The notes beneath the pieces are model-generated. The model had not been told where the DNA came from and did not search any database. It worked only from the letters and a program-made list of their open reading frames with translations. A DNA stretch of 64,000 bases from Taibaiella sp. (GTDB lineage: Bacteria > Bacteroidota > Bacteroidia > Chitinophagales > Chitinophagaceae): positions 1-64,000 of the forward strand of contig JAEUVV010000010.1 in assembly GCA_016786705.1 (NCBI GenBank), written 5' to 3'. Below are positions 8,434-17,106 of the stretch, one piece after another (position 1 is the stretch's first letter; each line of letters starts with the position of its first letter). The translations under genes were made by a program, and so were the position numbers.

Positions 8434-9705
8434 TTAAGCAAATTCTATCACGGTAATTTCCGGCAGGATACCCAGGCGTCCCTGGTAACCTAAAAATCCG
8501 TAACCCCGGTTCACATACAAAGACTGATCATTTTCAGCATACAACCCGGCCCACTGATGATAAGCATATTGCACCGGGCTCCACTTGAACCAGGGCAGGT
8601 CTATACCAAACTGCATACCGTGAGTATGACCACTTAAGGTAAGATTTATATCTGTATACTCTTTCCGTACTTCAGCATCCCAATGCGAAGGATCATGACT
8701 TAATAGTATTTTCAGCGGTATTGATTTATGCTCTAAACCTTTATAGGCTTGCTCCAGCCTCCCGAGCCTAGGGAATCTCGGGTTGGCACTCCAGTTCTCT
8801 ACCCCCAGTAAGGCAAATTCCGCCCCGTCTTTATTCAGTACTATGTGCTCGTTCATCATCAGCTTCCAGCCCATATCGCTGTGGTATTGCTTCAGGGTAT
8901 TTAAGTTGGCGATCTTAGCGGCATCACTCTCCCACTCTACATAATCCCCGTAATCATGGTTGCCTAATGTGGAGTAAACGCCAAGCGGGGCATTTAGTTG
9001 TCCAAATATCTCCAGGTAAGGTTTCAGCTCATCAGCCCGGTCATTCACGATATCCCCGGTAAAAACAATGAGGTCCGCTTTTTGTTCCATGATCATTTTC
9101 ACTCCGGCCGCTACGGCTTCTTTGTTATCAAAACTGCCTGAATGTATGTCCGATATTTGTACCATCCTGAGCCCCTTTAGCGCTTCCGGCAGGTCCTTAA
9201 TTGTAAGTTTCATCTTTTTAAGATGATAGCGGTACCGGTTTGTTGTACCCCAAACGAAGCCACCGAACATTAATCCGCCCACGATCAAAGCCATTCTTGA
9301 AAGGAAAACGGAGCGGGGAAAGGTATTGGCTGTTTCCTGCGTTATATTTTCGGCCTGCAGGTGTACCGGTGCAGACCTGGCGCTTTTAGACACCCATTGA
9401 AAAAAACGGTAAATATCACCCACCAACATGAATACACTTATCAGCAATTTACCAACAACGAACCCGAACAAGGCCGCAAGTATAAGGGCCTTAACATTCT
9501 TGGGAAAAGTATGTGTGCTCACATATCTCAACCAAAACAAAGCTCCCCAGCCGATAATGGAAATGATAATATAGGCTATAGTAGCCCACTTTTTATTTGT
9601 ATGATTCAGTGTAGAAATACTTAACCTGAAGGCGATGTAACAATAATATTCTACAAGGCTGATCAGGGTTAATAAAGTCAACAGAAATCCCCAACTTCTT
9701 CTCAT
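8434..9705 (-). CDS. Membrane-anchored metallophosphoesterase
   Basis: This 423-residue protein has about four hydrophobic segments in its first 155 residues and then a calcineurin-like phosphoesterase domain. The metal-binding motifs are all present: DIHSG (D186, H188), GDIVND (D218), GNHD (249-251), a histidine in LLSHDPSHW, and GHTHG near residue 350. This arrangement is typical of the YkuE/YaeI-like family, some members of which act on phosphate-containing membrane or cell-wall precursors. The exact substrate is unknown. The active site probably faces outside the cytoplasmic membrane, which is an inference from the hydrophobic segments. The -7 box at 9711-9718 sits so close to the ATG that the transcript may be almost leaderless. 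Confidence 0.87.
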   Translation of the reverse strand: MRRSWGFLLTLLTLISLVEYYCYIAFRLSISTLNHTNKKWATIAYIIISIIGWGALFWLRYVSTHTFPKNVKALILAALFGFVVGKLLISVFMLVGDIYRFFQWVSKSARSAPVHLQAENITQETANTFPRSVFLSRMALIVGGLMFGGFVWGTTNRYRYHLKKMKLTIKDLPEALKGLRMVQISDIHSGSFDNKEAVAAGVKMIMEQKADLIVFTGDIVNDRADELKPYLEIFGQLNAPLGVYSTLGNHDYGDYVEWESDAAKIANLNTLKQYHSDMGWKLMMNEHIVLNKDGAEFALLGVENWSANPRFPRLGRLEQAYKGLEHKSIPLKILLSHDPSHWDAEVRKEYTDINLTLSGHTHGMQFGIDLPWFKWSPVQYAYHQWAGLYAENDQSLYVNRGYGFLGYQGRLGILPEITVIEFA

Positions 9706-9710
9706 GTATG

Positions 9711-9718
9711 CAAAAGTA
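9711..9718 (-). promoter_or_regulatory. -7 box directly against the start codon
   Basis: TACTTTTG on the minus strand ends six bases before the ATG at 9705. The expected transcript start falls on or within two bases of the start codon. No clear -33 TTG was found at the right distance. Confidence 0.5.
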
Positions 9719-9822
9719 CTGCAAGCAAAAATGCAGGCTTGCCTGTTCCCATTAATTTAACATTCTTCAGCCTAGATTTTTAGTAATATTGCGTACTTTT
9801 TAACATCAAAAATTGAAGATAA

Positions 9823-10653
9823 ATGAAAAAGATCTCCTTATTACTATTCACAGGCCTGGTACTTGGATCTGGCGCTTTCGCCCAGGATTTTAAAATGCCT
9901 GCCCCCAGTCCTTCCACTACCATTAACCAAGAGTTTTCTACTTCAAAAATAGAGATCGTATATAGCCGCCCTGCAGTAAAAGGAAGAAAAATATTCGGAG
10001 ACCTGGTTCCTTTTGGTAAAGAATGGAGAACCGGTGCTAATGGTGCTACAAAAATCACTTTTGGTGAAGAAGTAATGTTTGGCGGTAAAGTAGTTCCTGC
10101 CGGTACTTATTCTATCTATACCATTCCCAACAAAACCTCATGGGATGTAATCCTTAACCCCGAAACTGAAAACTGGGGCTTATCTGGCTATGATAAAAGC
10201 AAAAACATTGCTTCTGTGAAAGCTAATGTGATCAATACAAAAGATAAAGTGGAGTCTTTTACCATCTCTTTGGACAATATTACAAAAAACAGCTGTGACC
10301 TGACTTTAGCCTGGGAAAACACTAAAGTAGTTGTTCCGGTAAAAGCAGACAATGACCAAAGAATTGAAAGTTATTTAACGGAGGCTTTGCAATCTGAAAA
10401 ACCGCCTTATCTGGTAGCTGCAAGGTACTATTTCGAAAAAGGTAAAAACCTGGACCAGGCTTTAGGCTATACAGAAAAAGCGATCGAGGAAAATCCAAAA
10501 GCATTTTACATCCATTGGGTAAAAGCAGAAATCTTAAACAAAATGGGTAAGAAAACCGAAGCTATCGCTGCTGCTAAATTAGCTGCTGACGGTGCAAAAG
10601 GCACTCCTTACGAAGCGGAATACGCTAATAACCTGAAGAACTTAGCTAAATAA
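9823..10653 (+). CDS. DUF2911 family exported protein with TPR-like tail
   Basis: The 276-residue protein has an N-terminal signal peptide (cleavage near GAFAQ, residue 21). A DUF2911 domain follows, recognised by SPSTTINQ, IVYSRPAVKGRKIFG, GKEWRTGANGATKI and the PAGTYSIYTIP strand. After about residue 185 two helical tetratricopeptide-like units appear (LDQALGYTEKAIEENPKAFYIHW). DUF2911 proteins are common periplasmic proteins of Bacteroidota with no established function. The gene stands alone between a divergent metallophosphoesterase and a strong terminator. Confidence 0.88.
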   Translation: MKKISLLLFTGLVLGSGAFAQDFKMPAPSPSTTINQEFSTSKIEIVYSRPAVKGRKIFGDLVPFGKEWRTGANGATKITFGEEVMFGGKVVPAGTYSIYTIPNKTSWDVILNPETENWGLSGYDKSKNIASVKANVINTKDKVESFTISLDNITKNSCDLTLAWENTKVVVPVKADNDQRIESYLTEALQSEKPPYLVAARYYFEKGKNLDQALGYTEKAIEENPKAFYIHWVKAEILNKMGKKTEAIAAAKLAADGAKGTPYEAEYANNLKNLAK

Positions 10654-10675
10654 ATAATTGTTATTTAAGTCTATT

Positions 10676-10718
10676 AAAAAGTCAGGGCACCGAACAATGT
10701 TCGGTGCCCTGACTTTTT
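10676..10718. terminator. Strong terminator after the DUF2911 gene
   Basis: A perfect 20-bp inverted repeat (10676-10695 with 10699-10718) has a 3-base central gap, A-rich on one side and T-rich on the other. It follows the stop at 10653 and could work in both directions. Confidence 0.88.
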
Positions 10719-10748
10719 ACATTCGGTTACACTATATCATCAAAAAAA

Positions 10749-10779
10749 TAAAGCAGTAAGCGGATTACTTACTGCTTTA
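10749..10779 (-). terminator. Terminator after the 10808-11551 gene
   Basis: A 12-bp stem (10749-10760 with 10768-10779) has a 7-base loop. On the minus strand it is followed by a run of seven T (10748-10742). Confidence 0.85.
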
Positions 10780-10807
10780 TTGATATTATACAATACGAAT
10801 CAATTAA

Positions 10808-11551
10808 TTACTTAGCCCATTTGCGGGTAGTGATCACCTTTCCGGATTGGTCTACAATCTTGATCAGGTAGTTACCTTGAGCAAGGTTTGCAGTAGCAAA
10901 CGTACTTACTTCGCCTTTAATTGCCTGGCGGGCTACTTGTGCACCCAGAACATTTACAACAACGAATTCTTTAGCATTTAAAGCTTTATTTACAAATACA
11001 TTTACCGTAGCGTTCGCCGTGCCCGGGTTAGGGAAAATAGACACCCTGTTGTCATCAATTTTTACTGTATTAACGCCAACCGGGTTTTTAGTAACCATAT
11101 ATATAGCGGTATCAGAATGGTTCGGGTCAAAAACTCTTAATTTTAATACACCCACTCCATTGTCTGCAGAAGAAGGTACCCATATCTGTGGTTTCAGCAG
11201 GCCATCCGTGTTTGGATCAATTACATTAAAGTCTTTCACCAGGTTACCTGCAATAATTTGATTTACCTCACTTTGAACATAACAAATATTGTTATCACAA
11301 ATCGTCCAGACACTCCATCCAAAAGGGAAGTCAACCTCAGCAACACTCCATTTCAGGTCAGTAATAGCACTCGCGGAAGTATTTTGAACGTGGTTGTAAA
11401 AGGTAATGGAGTTATCATCTTTACTACTGGCAGGATCAGCGCCTGTTGTAGTTTCCGACATTTCTTTATGCTCCAGTGTAAAATTAGCCTGGGCGTTTGC
11501 AGTAAGCCCTGCAACTGTGGCCAAGGCGAAGGAAAGTAAAACTTTTTTCAT
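10808..11551 (-). CDS. T9SS-sorted secreted protein, unknown function
   Basis: This 247-residue protein has a signal peptide (cleavage near TANAQ, residue 21) and a beta-rich middle, including DLKWSVAEVDFPFGWSVW and two cysteines in ICDNNICYV. The last 75 residues form a classical type A T9SS sorting domain: VSIFPNPGTANATV, then FVVVNVLGAQV, then NLAQGNYLIKI, ending in KWAK. It is therefore expected to cross the outer membrane through the gliding/PorSS machinery and end up on the surface or in the medium. The middle domain was not matched to a named family. The gene is monocistronic, with a TAAATTTG box 27 bases before the ATG's expected leader and its own terminator. Confidence 0.86.
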   Translation of the reverse strand: MKKVLLSFALATVAGLTANAQANFTLEHKEMSETTTGADPASSKDDNSITFYNHVQNTSASAITDLKWSVAEVDFPFGWSVWTICDNNICYVQSEVNQIIAGNLVKDFNVIDPNTDGLLKPQIWVPSSADNGVGVLKLRVFDPNHSDTAIYMVTKNPVGVNTVKIDDNRVSIFPNPGTANATVNVFVNKALNAKEFVVVNVLGAQVARQAIKGEVSTFATANLAQGNYLIKIVDQSGKVITTRKWAK

Positions 11552-11582
11552 TTTTAAAATATTTCTTTGTTTCTTATCAAAA

Positions 11583-11590
11583 CAAATTTA
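11583..11590 (-). promoter_or_regulatory. -7 box for the 10808-11551 gene
   Basis: TAAATTTG on the minus strand (11590-11583) fits TAnnTTTG. The expected transcript start is about 27 bases before the ATG at 11551. No well-spaced -33 TTG is visible. Confidence 0.5.
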
Positions 11591-11613
11591 CTAAAAAATA
11601 CAATGTTTAATTA

Positions 11614-11645
11614 ATAAGGGCCAAATATTAACATTTGGCCCTTAT
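11614..11645 (-). terminator. Terminator after the Omp28-like gene
   Basis: A perfect 13-bp stem (11614-11626 with 11633-11645) with a 6-base loop follows the stop at 11669 on the minus strand. Confidence 0.85.
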
Positions 11646-11668
11646 GATAAAGCAAATTTTAAAATGCC

Positions 11669-13594
11669 TTATTTTTTAATGAATTTTTGTTGTGTATTTC
11701 CTTCTTTAGTTTTGATATTCAGGATATACATACCGGCAGCAAGGTTGGCGGTTTCGATATCCACCTGTTGCTTGCCATTATTCAGATTCTTAACAGTTGA
11801 AGCTACTTCCTGACCTAAAGTATTCACAATAGAGAAAGTTACCGCTTCTGCTTTTTTCATTTCTAAAGAAACGTTCAATCTGTTTTCTACCGGGTTAGGG
11901 AAAATACGCAAACTATTGCTCGCTAATACGTCTTCAATATTAGTAGTAGCACCGGAACGCAATGTTATGTTATCCATGAACATATAGTTACCACCACCAG
12001 AGGTCGCTCTGAAAGCAAGATACGCATCAGTCGGCACATTGGTGATATCTATAGAACGTAATTGCCATGTACTTGCTGAAGGAATATGCAGTTCGTTAGA
12101 TGGAGTCGGAGTTGTTGTCGCCAACGCAGCTTGCTGAGCAGACCAAACACTGGTCCATGTAGCTCCGCAATCGGTAGAGTATACTACTTCAAGTTTATCT
12201 CCCACGGTTCCGCGCATAGCGTAGCTCAGGTAAAAATCCAAAGCTTTTGGACCGGCCGGCATTGTAGCTTTAGGGAAAATCAGAAAGCCCTGCTCGCCTG
12301 ATGTTAAGTACGGAGACGGGTAATAAGAAGTATAAACAGAGTTGTTATAACCTATGTTTTGTGAAGAGCTGCCAGACCATACTCTCAATATCGGAGCTTC
12401 TCCGTTAGTATAAGATACCCAGTTTGCATTTACAGCTTCAAAATCATAAGACAATGGCATAGCCTGTGCTGTAGGGTTTAAAATGGTAACTACAGTACTG
12501 TTTACATTGTCATAATCATTCAAATCTACTTTTCCGTTTGGTAAACCTACAGAATCAATAATGCTTACCTGGCCTGCAGAAGCAACATTCATGGTTGGTA
12601 AAGTAACATTAGTTGTCTGACCTGCAGCAAGGTTACCTGTCCAGCTATATACATCCCAGCTGGCAGCACCCTGTACTTTATAATAAATTTTTGCAGAAGT
12701 CAATGCCGCTGTACCTGTATTTTTCAAAACAGTTACGACATCATTAAATGCTGCCGGCACCTGGCACTTCATATCAGCTGCAGAAGAAATAGAAGTCAAT
12801 GCAGCATCTGCCTGTGGTAACTGGATAGTGATGTTGCCGGTTTTAGCCGCCTGCATTACCGCTTTAGAAGCATCGTCTTTCTGGATGAAAGCAGCCAGGA
12901 AGCGTTTAGGCGCAGTAGCGCTTACATAAGAAGGCATAGAACCGGAAACTGTATATGTTCTGGATTGACCTGTAGTCCATGCGGCATCTAAATTTTGTCC
13001 GTTTGCATTAGGATACATTTGACGCACCACATTCTCAAAATGCGTCTCTCCGTTTGTACCCGGAGCGGTAGCATAGTTTAACTCTTCTGCTAAAGCAACG
13101 CGTAATTTAGCATTGGCAACAGTTGTAGCGGTATTAGCGGTAACTGTAATGGTAGCTGTAAAAGTCTGCCCATCCGCGTTATAAACCGGGTTACCTACAG
13201 AAATCGTAAATGGCGTCGTTTCAGCAGCAGCTGCGTTAATCATCGCCTGGGTAGTAAGAGAGATATTTCCCTGGTTTGTTCCAGAGCCCACTTTTACACC
13301 ATTCAGTAAACCCATAGGTGCGAAATTTACCGCATAATAGTCCATACGGGCATCTGTAAATACAGTATTTGCATTATAGATCGGGCCCGCAGATGGAATT
13401 GGTGACTGATATTTTAATAATAAAACTTTAGTTTCATTTCCGGGACTATTTAACAAAGTCATCAAGGCCGGGTTCAAAGCAGCACAAGGTGCACAATTCT
13501 CACCGGAGAACTCCTCATACAATGCCAGTTTCTGAGCGAATGTCAGGTTACCCAATCCTAGTAGGGTAGATAAAAGTAAAATTTTTCTTTTCAT
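11669..13594 (-). CDS. Omp28/thioredoxin-like secreted protein with T9SS sorting domain
   Basis: The 641-residue product has a signal peptide ending near LTFAQ (residue 20). It is followed at once by a thioredoxin-like segment with a CxxC motif (GENCAPCAALNPAL). This is the signature of Omp28-related proteins of Bacteroidota. The central part is Thr- and Asn-rich and beta-stranded: an Ig/CARDB-like segment around residues 260-370 (AALTSAKIYYKVQG), then a carbohydrate-binding-like sandwich with CGATWTSVW and YMFMDNITL. The final 80 residues are a T9SS type A sorting domain (RIFPNPVENRLNV, VNTLGQEV, LAAGMYILNI, QKFIKK). A role in surface redox or peptide binding is possible. Function is not established. 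Confidence 0.87.
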   Translation of the reverse strand: MKRKILLLSTLLGLGNLTFAQKLALYEEFSGENCAPCAALNPALMTLLNSPGNETKVLLLKYQSPIPSAGPIYNANTVFTDARMDYYAVNFAPMGLLNGVKVGSGTNQGNISLTTQAMINAAAAETTPFTISVGNPVYNADGQTFTATITVTANTATTVANAKLRVALAEELNYATAPGTNGETHFENVVRQMYPNANGQNLDAAWTTGQSRTYTVSGSMPSYVSATAPKRFLAAFIQKDDASKAVMQAAKTGNITIQLPQADAALTSISSAADMKCQVPAAFNDVVTVLKNTGTAALTSAKIYYKVQGAASWDVYSWTGNLAAGQTTNVTLPTMNVASAGQVSIIDSVGLPNGKVDLNDYDNVNSTVVTILNPTAQAMPLSYDFEAVNANWVSYTNGEAPILRVWSGSSSQNIGYNNSVYTSYYPSPYLTSGEQGFLIFPKATMPAGPKALDFYLSYAMRGTVGDKLEVVYSTDCGATWTSVWSAQQAALATTTPTPSNELHIPSASTWQLRSIDITNVPTDAYLAFRATSGGGNYMFMDNITLRSGATTNIEDVLASNSLRIFPNPVENRLNVSLEMKKAEAVTFSIVNTLGQEVASTVKNLNNGKQQVDIETANLAAGMYILNIKTKEGNTQQKFIKK

Positions 13595-13710
13595 TTTTTT
13601 GTAATTAAAATTAAATATCAGAAATAGAATATGAAGATGAAATTAAGGTTAAAATTTTATTAATCAAAAAATATTTTTTTTATTAAATCCTTAATCCGGG
13701 TCTTGTCCAG

Positions 13711-13718
13711 TAACTTTG
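13711..13718 (+). promoter_or_regulatory. -7 box of folC, inside an upstream frame extension
   Basis: TAACTTTG fits TAnnTTTG perfectly. It lies between a possible TTG start at 13703 and the ATG at 13748, so transcription should begin near 13723. This argues strongly for the downstream ATG. Confidence 0.6.
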
Positions 13719-13747
13719 TACATAAAGCCCTGTTAAATAGTTATTTT

Positions 13748-15088
13748 ATGCAATTAGCGGTTCCTTTAGATTATGAATCTGCGGTAAAATTTATGTTCGA
13801 GCAACTGCCTATGTTCTCCAAAACAGGCGCAGACGCCTTAAACCCAAAGCTGGACAAAATTATAAAGCTTTGCAATAGTATAGGGAACCCCGAGCGGCAA
13901 TTCAAATCAATTCACATTGCAGGCACCAACGGCAAAGGGAGCACCAGCCATATTCTTGCCGCCTGCCTGCAGGAAGCCGGGTATAAAACCGGCCTCTACA
14001 CTTCACCGCACCTGATCGACCTCAGGGAGCGCATCAGGATAAACGGCGCGTTATTGAATAAAGCATTACTGACCACATTTATTAACTCATTCTGGGCAAC
14101 CATACAGGAAGTGCAACCTTCCTACTTTGAGCTGAATGTAGCTTTAGCTTTTTGGGCATTTGCTCAGGAAGGCGTAGATATAGCCGTTATTGAAACCGGG
14201 CTGGGCGGTAAATGGGACAGTACTAATATTATTACCCCCGAAGTTTCCGTTATTACTAATATAAGCCTGGACCATACCCATATTCTGGGAAATAGTATCG
14301 CGGAGATCGCAGGAGAAAAAGCCGGCATCATCAAACCGAAGAAACCTGTAATTATAGGATTGTCCCAGGACGAAACCGCCGCAGTCTTCAGCCGGCAGGC
14401 TATCCTGAACCAGACACAACTGACCTATGCCGACATTATGTTTGAAGGCGCTATTGTACACACAAGTGCCGAATCACAAACCATAAAATTTGTAGATACC
14501 CGCAACTATAATATTATTGAAGTAACTACTGACCTGCTGGGCAGCTTCCAGGTAGATAACCTGAAAACGGCCCTGGCCACTGTAGTAACCCTTGAGCAGC
14601 TGGGCTGGAAAGTGGGTATTGATACTTTCCGGAAGGCTGCCGCCCGGGTAAAAACGCTTACCGGCTTAAGAGGCCGTTGGGAATTTATCCGGACCCGACC
14701 GCTTACCATAGCCGATGTAGCGCATAACCCCAATGGCATATCGATGATCGTGCGCCAGTTGCAACACCCGGATCTTAATCAGAAAAAACAACATATTATT
14801 ATTGGTTTTGTCGCTGATAAGGATGTAAAAGAAGCATTATCTTTACTGCCTCAAAACGCCACCTATTATTTCACCCAGGCCCGGATACCTAGGGCACTGA
14901 TGGCGGAAGACCTGAAAAAATTTGCAACCGAGCTGAACCTTGAAGGAAACACCTACCCTACCGTAAGCGAAGCAATTACGCAAGCTTTGAAAAATTGCGA
15001 TGACGAAGACCTGTTATTGATCACCGGAAGCTTTTTCATAGTTGGAGAAGCGCTCGAATTTTTAGACAACAAAAACAAAACAATATAG
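13748..15088 (+). CDS. folC: Dihydrofolate synthase / folylpolyglutamate synthase
   Basis: FolC attaches glutamate to dihydropteroate and then to reduced folates in the cytoplasm, using ATP. The 446-residue sequence carries the Mur-ligase-type P-loop GTNGKGS (residues 59-65), the ligase motifs IETGLGGKWDSTN and ISLDHTHILG, and DVAHNPNG in the C-terminal domain. The length is normal for the family. I chose ATG 13748 over the in-frame TTG at 13703 because a -7 box lies between them and because homologues begin directly with the DYESAVKFMFEQLP helix. It is followed after one base by a beta-barrel gene, so the two are likely cotranscribed. GTP cyclohydrolase folE of the same pathway is at 54222. 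Confidence 0.95.
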   Translation: MQLAVPLDYESAVKFMFEQLPMFSKTGADALNPKLDKIIKLCNSIGNPERQFKSIHIAGTNGKGSTSHILAACLQEAGYKTGLYTSPHLIDLRERIRINGALLNKALLTTFINSFWATIQEVQPSYFELNVALAFWAFAQEGVDIAVIETGLGGKWDSTNIITPEVSVITNISLDHTHILGNSIAEIAGEKAGIIKPKKPVIIGLSQDETAAVFSRQAILNQTQLTYADIMFEGAIVHTSAESQTIKFVDTRNYNIIEVTTDLLGSFQVDNLKTALATVVTLEQLGWKVGIDTFRKAAARVKTLTGLRGRWEFIRTRPLTIADVAHNPNGISMIVRQLQHPDLNQKKQHIIIGFVADKDVKEALSLLPQNATYYFTQARIPRALMAEDLKKFATELNLEGNTYPTVSEAITQALKNCDDEDLLLITGSFFIVGEALEFLDNKNKTI

Positions 15089-15089
15089 T

Positions 15090-15707
15090 ATGCAAAGTTT
15101 AATCAGGAGTACCATCGTATTAGCAGGACTTTCCTTATTTACCACTAACTTAAAGGCACAAAATCTGCATGTAGGTATAAAGGCAGGAGCAACCGTTTAC
15201 AATAATTCAGGTAGGGAATTATCCCGGAAGTTTAACGCATTTCCTTTTGGTGGCGTTTATCTTGGTTTTAGCGGAGAGAAAATGAGCTTGATCGCCGAAG
15301 GGATATTCACCCAGACCAGAATGGTGACCGGCGACAATTTTAACCAGGTATTTAATGACTACATCAGGAATGGTAAAGAACAGATCCGCAACGCGGAATT
15401 CTCCTTTGCAGAATTATCTGTTCCCGTACTGGTTGGTTTTAAGGCATTACCGTTTACCTGGTTCGAAATAGGACCACAATTTACGAAAATTGTCAATATG
15501 AATGACCGCGATGAAATACTGACCGAGGTCAGCAATGTACATAAAGACAGCTATGTTTCCGCGGTAATCGGTGCAAGAGTTAAGCTCCCGCTGCGGCTTC
15601 ACATTACCGGCAGATATGTAATGGGCTTATCTAACCGGAACAATACGGATGTTTCGGAAAGATGGACCACCCAGCATTTCCAGCTTGGTGTTGGATTTGG
15701 GCTGTAA
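15090..15707 (+). CDS. Small outer membrane beta-barrel protein (PorT-like)
   Basis: The 205-residue protein has a signal peptide (cleavage near NLKAQ, residue 23). Alternating amphipathic strands with many glycines and aromatics follow (VGIKAGATVYNN, FPFGGVYLGFSG, HITGRYVMGLSN), ending in FQLGVGFGL, a typical terminal barrel strand. It fits the PorT/OmpA-like eight-strand barrel family (outer membrane beta-barrel domain) frequent in Bacteroidota. The start codon follows the folC stop by one base, so translation is probably coupled, although no functional link to folate is obvious. The ligand or role is unknown. Confidence 0.82.
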   Translation: MQSLIRSTIVLAGLSLFTTNLKAQNLHVGIKAGATVYNNSGRELSRKFNAFPFGGVYLGFSGEKMSLIAEGIFTQTRMVTGDNFNQVFNDYIRNGKEQIRNAEFSFAELSVPVLVGFKALPFTWFEIGPQFTKIVNMNDRDEILTEVSNVHKDSYVSAVIGARVKLPLRLHITGRYVMGLSNRNNTDVSERWTTQHFQLGVGFGL

Positions 15708-15709
15708 AT

Positions 15710-15747
15710 AAAAAAGGGGCGATTCAAAATTGAATCGCCCCTTTTTT
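15710..15747. terminator. Bidirectional terminator between convergent genes
   Basis: A perfect 18-bp inverted repeat (15710-15727 with 15730-15747), A-rich on the left and T-rich on the right, sits between the plus-strand barrel gene and the minus-strand helicase. It can end both transcripts. Confidence 0.88.
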
Positions 15748-15751
15748 ATTA

Positions 15752-16993
15752 CTATCGCTTCTTTTTCTTTGTTTTTCTTTGCGCTTCTTCCTCGGCCGCG
15801 TTTTTCAACAGCGCCTGCCAGTTATTATTATTTACTTCATCGGTAAAAACAATAGTATCGGCATAAGTTTCTTTATCTATTTCCAGTACATGGATCGGTT
15901 TACCTAAATAACTTTCAATCTCTTTCAACATTTCTTTCTCCTCGGTAGCACAGAAAGAGTAAGCGGTACCTTTAGCCACACCACGCCCGGTACGCCCTAC
16001 CCGGTGCACATAGTTCTCCGACTCATCCGGTAAATCGTAGTTGACGACATAGTCCACATTCGGAATATCTACACCACGCGCATTAAGGTCAGTCGTGATG
16101 AGTAGCTTTACCCCACCTGAAGCAAAAGCCTTCATAATCTCTGCTCTTTCCGCCTGGTCTTTTCCGCTGTGCATCGTCAGCGTTTTGATACCTACCCTTT
16201 CCATCGCAGCAGCTACACGTTCTGCACGTACTTTTGTCCTTACGAAAATCAGTATCTTCGACTCAGGGTGCTCTACCACGAGTCTTTCCAGGAAGAAACG
16301 CTTATCATCCATTTCTACAAAAGCCACAAAATGGGTAATATTTTTAGAGACCGGGTCTTGCGGGGAAATTTGTATCCGGATCGGGTTCCTGACAATCCCG
16401 TAGGCTACCTCCTTGATCTCGCTATTGATGGTTGCCGAGAAGAAAAGCGTTTGCCGGTAATCCGGCAGGAACTTGATCACATCCTCTATATCCTTAATAA
16501 AGCCATAATCCAGCATCAGGTCAGCTTCATCCAACACCAGTATTTCAGTTTTGTTCAGGTCCAGCTTTTGCTGGTGCAGCAGGTCAAACATACGGCCCGG
16601 GGTCGCGATCAGGACATCGGTACCGTTCGCGAGCTGTTCAATCTGGTGCTCTTGCTCCACACCACCTACAAGCGCTGTGATTTTTAGCTTGGTATATTTG
16701 CCCAGTTCCCGGAATACTTTGGCTATTTGCAAAGCTAATTCACGGGTAGGCACCATTACCAGGCATTTGGCCTGGCGTTTATCCGGCCTGTTTTTAACAT
16801 ACATCAGCTTATGGAGCACCGGGATGGCAAAAGCCGCTGTTTTACCCGTACCGGTCTGTGCTACGCCCAACACATCATTTCCTTCCAGGATCGGCCGTAT
16901 GGCTTTATACTGGATATCTGTAGGTTTTTTAAAACCCATCTCATCCAGCGCACGCTTTAATTCAGTAGCTATTTTATATTGTTCAAATTTCAT
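15752..16993 (-). CDS. DEAD-box RNA helicase (RhlE-like)
   Basis: This 413-residue ATP-dependent RNA helicase probably acts in ribosome assembly or RNA turnover. The motifs appear in order: Q motif (FKKPTDIQ, residues 21-28), motif I AQTGTGKT (45-52), PTRELALQ, TPGR, DEAD, SAT, then in the second RecA domain IFVRTK, TDLNARGVD and HRVGRTGRG. The length is close to the RhlE core, and the tail is a short Lys/Arg-rich extension (RKTKKKKR) suited to RNA binding. Which of the bacterial DEAD-box subtypes it is cannot be settled by eye. It is a single gene with a TAACTTTG box upstream and a bidirectional terminator. Confidence 0.92.
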   Translation of the reverse strand: MKFEQYKIATELKRALDEMGFKKPTDIQYKAIRPILEGNDVLGVAQTGTGKTAAFAIPVLHKLMYVKNRPDKRQAKCLVMVPTRELALQIAKVFRELGKYTKLKITALVGGVEQEHQIEQLANGTDVLIATPGRMFDLLHQQKLDLNKTEILVLDEADLMLDYGFIKDIEDVIKFLPDYRQTLFFSATINSEIKEVAYGIVRNPIRIQISPQDPVSKNITHFVAFVEMDDKRFFLERLVVEHPESKILIFVRTKVRAERVAAAMERVGIKTLTMHSGKDQAERAEIMKAFASGGVKLLITTDLNARGVDIPNVDYVVNYDLPDESENYVHRVGRTGRGVAKGTAYSFCATEEKEMLKEIESYLGKPIHVLEIDKETYADTIVFTDEVNNNNWQALLKNAAEEEAQRKTKKKKR

Positions 16994-17024
16994 TATTATA
17001 AGATCTGCCTGTAAAGCAGATACG

Positions 17025-17051
17025 CAAAGTTAGTTCAATTATGGGGTACAA
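17025..17051 (-). promoter_or_regulatory. Promoter of the DEAD-box helicase
   Basis: TAACTTTG on the minus strand (17032-17025) matches the -7 consensus. A TTG at 17051-17049 lies 16 bases upstream. The expected leader is about 27 bases. Confidence 0.55.
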
Positions 17052-17057
17052 CAGGAG

Positions 17058-17083
17058 AAAGGGCACGAATTGTCGTGCCCTTT
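17058..17083 (-). terminator. Likely terminator of the efflux operon
   Basis: An 11-bp stem (17058-17068 with 17073-17083) with a 4-base loop lies 24 bases past the stop of the last efflux gene. The T-run after it on the minus strand is short, so strength is uncertain. Confidence 0.6.
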
Positions 17084-17106
17084 ACCAAAAAATTTATATA
17101 TCGATC

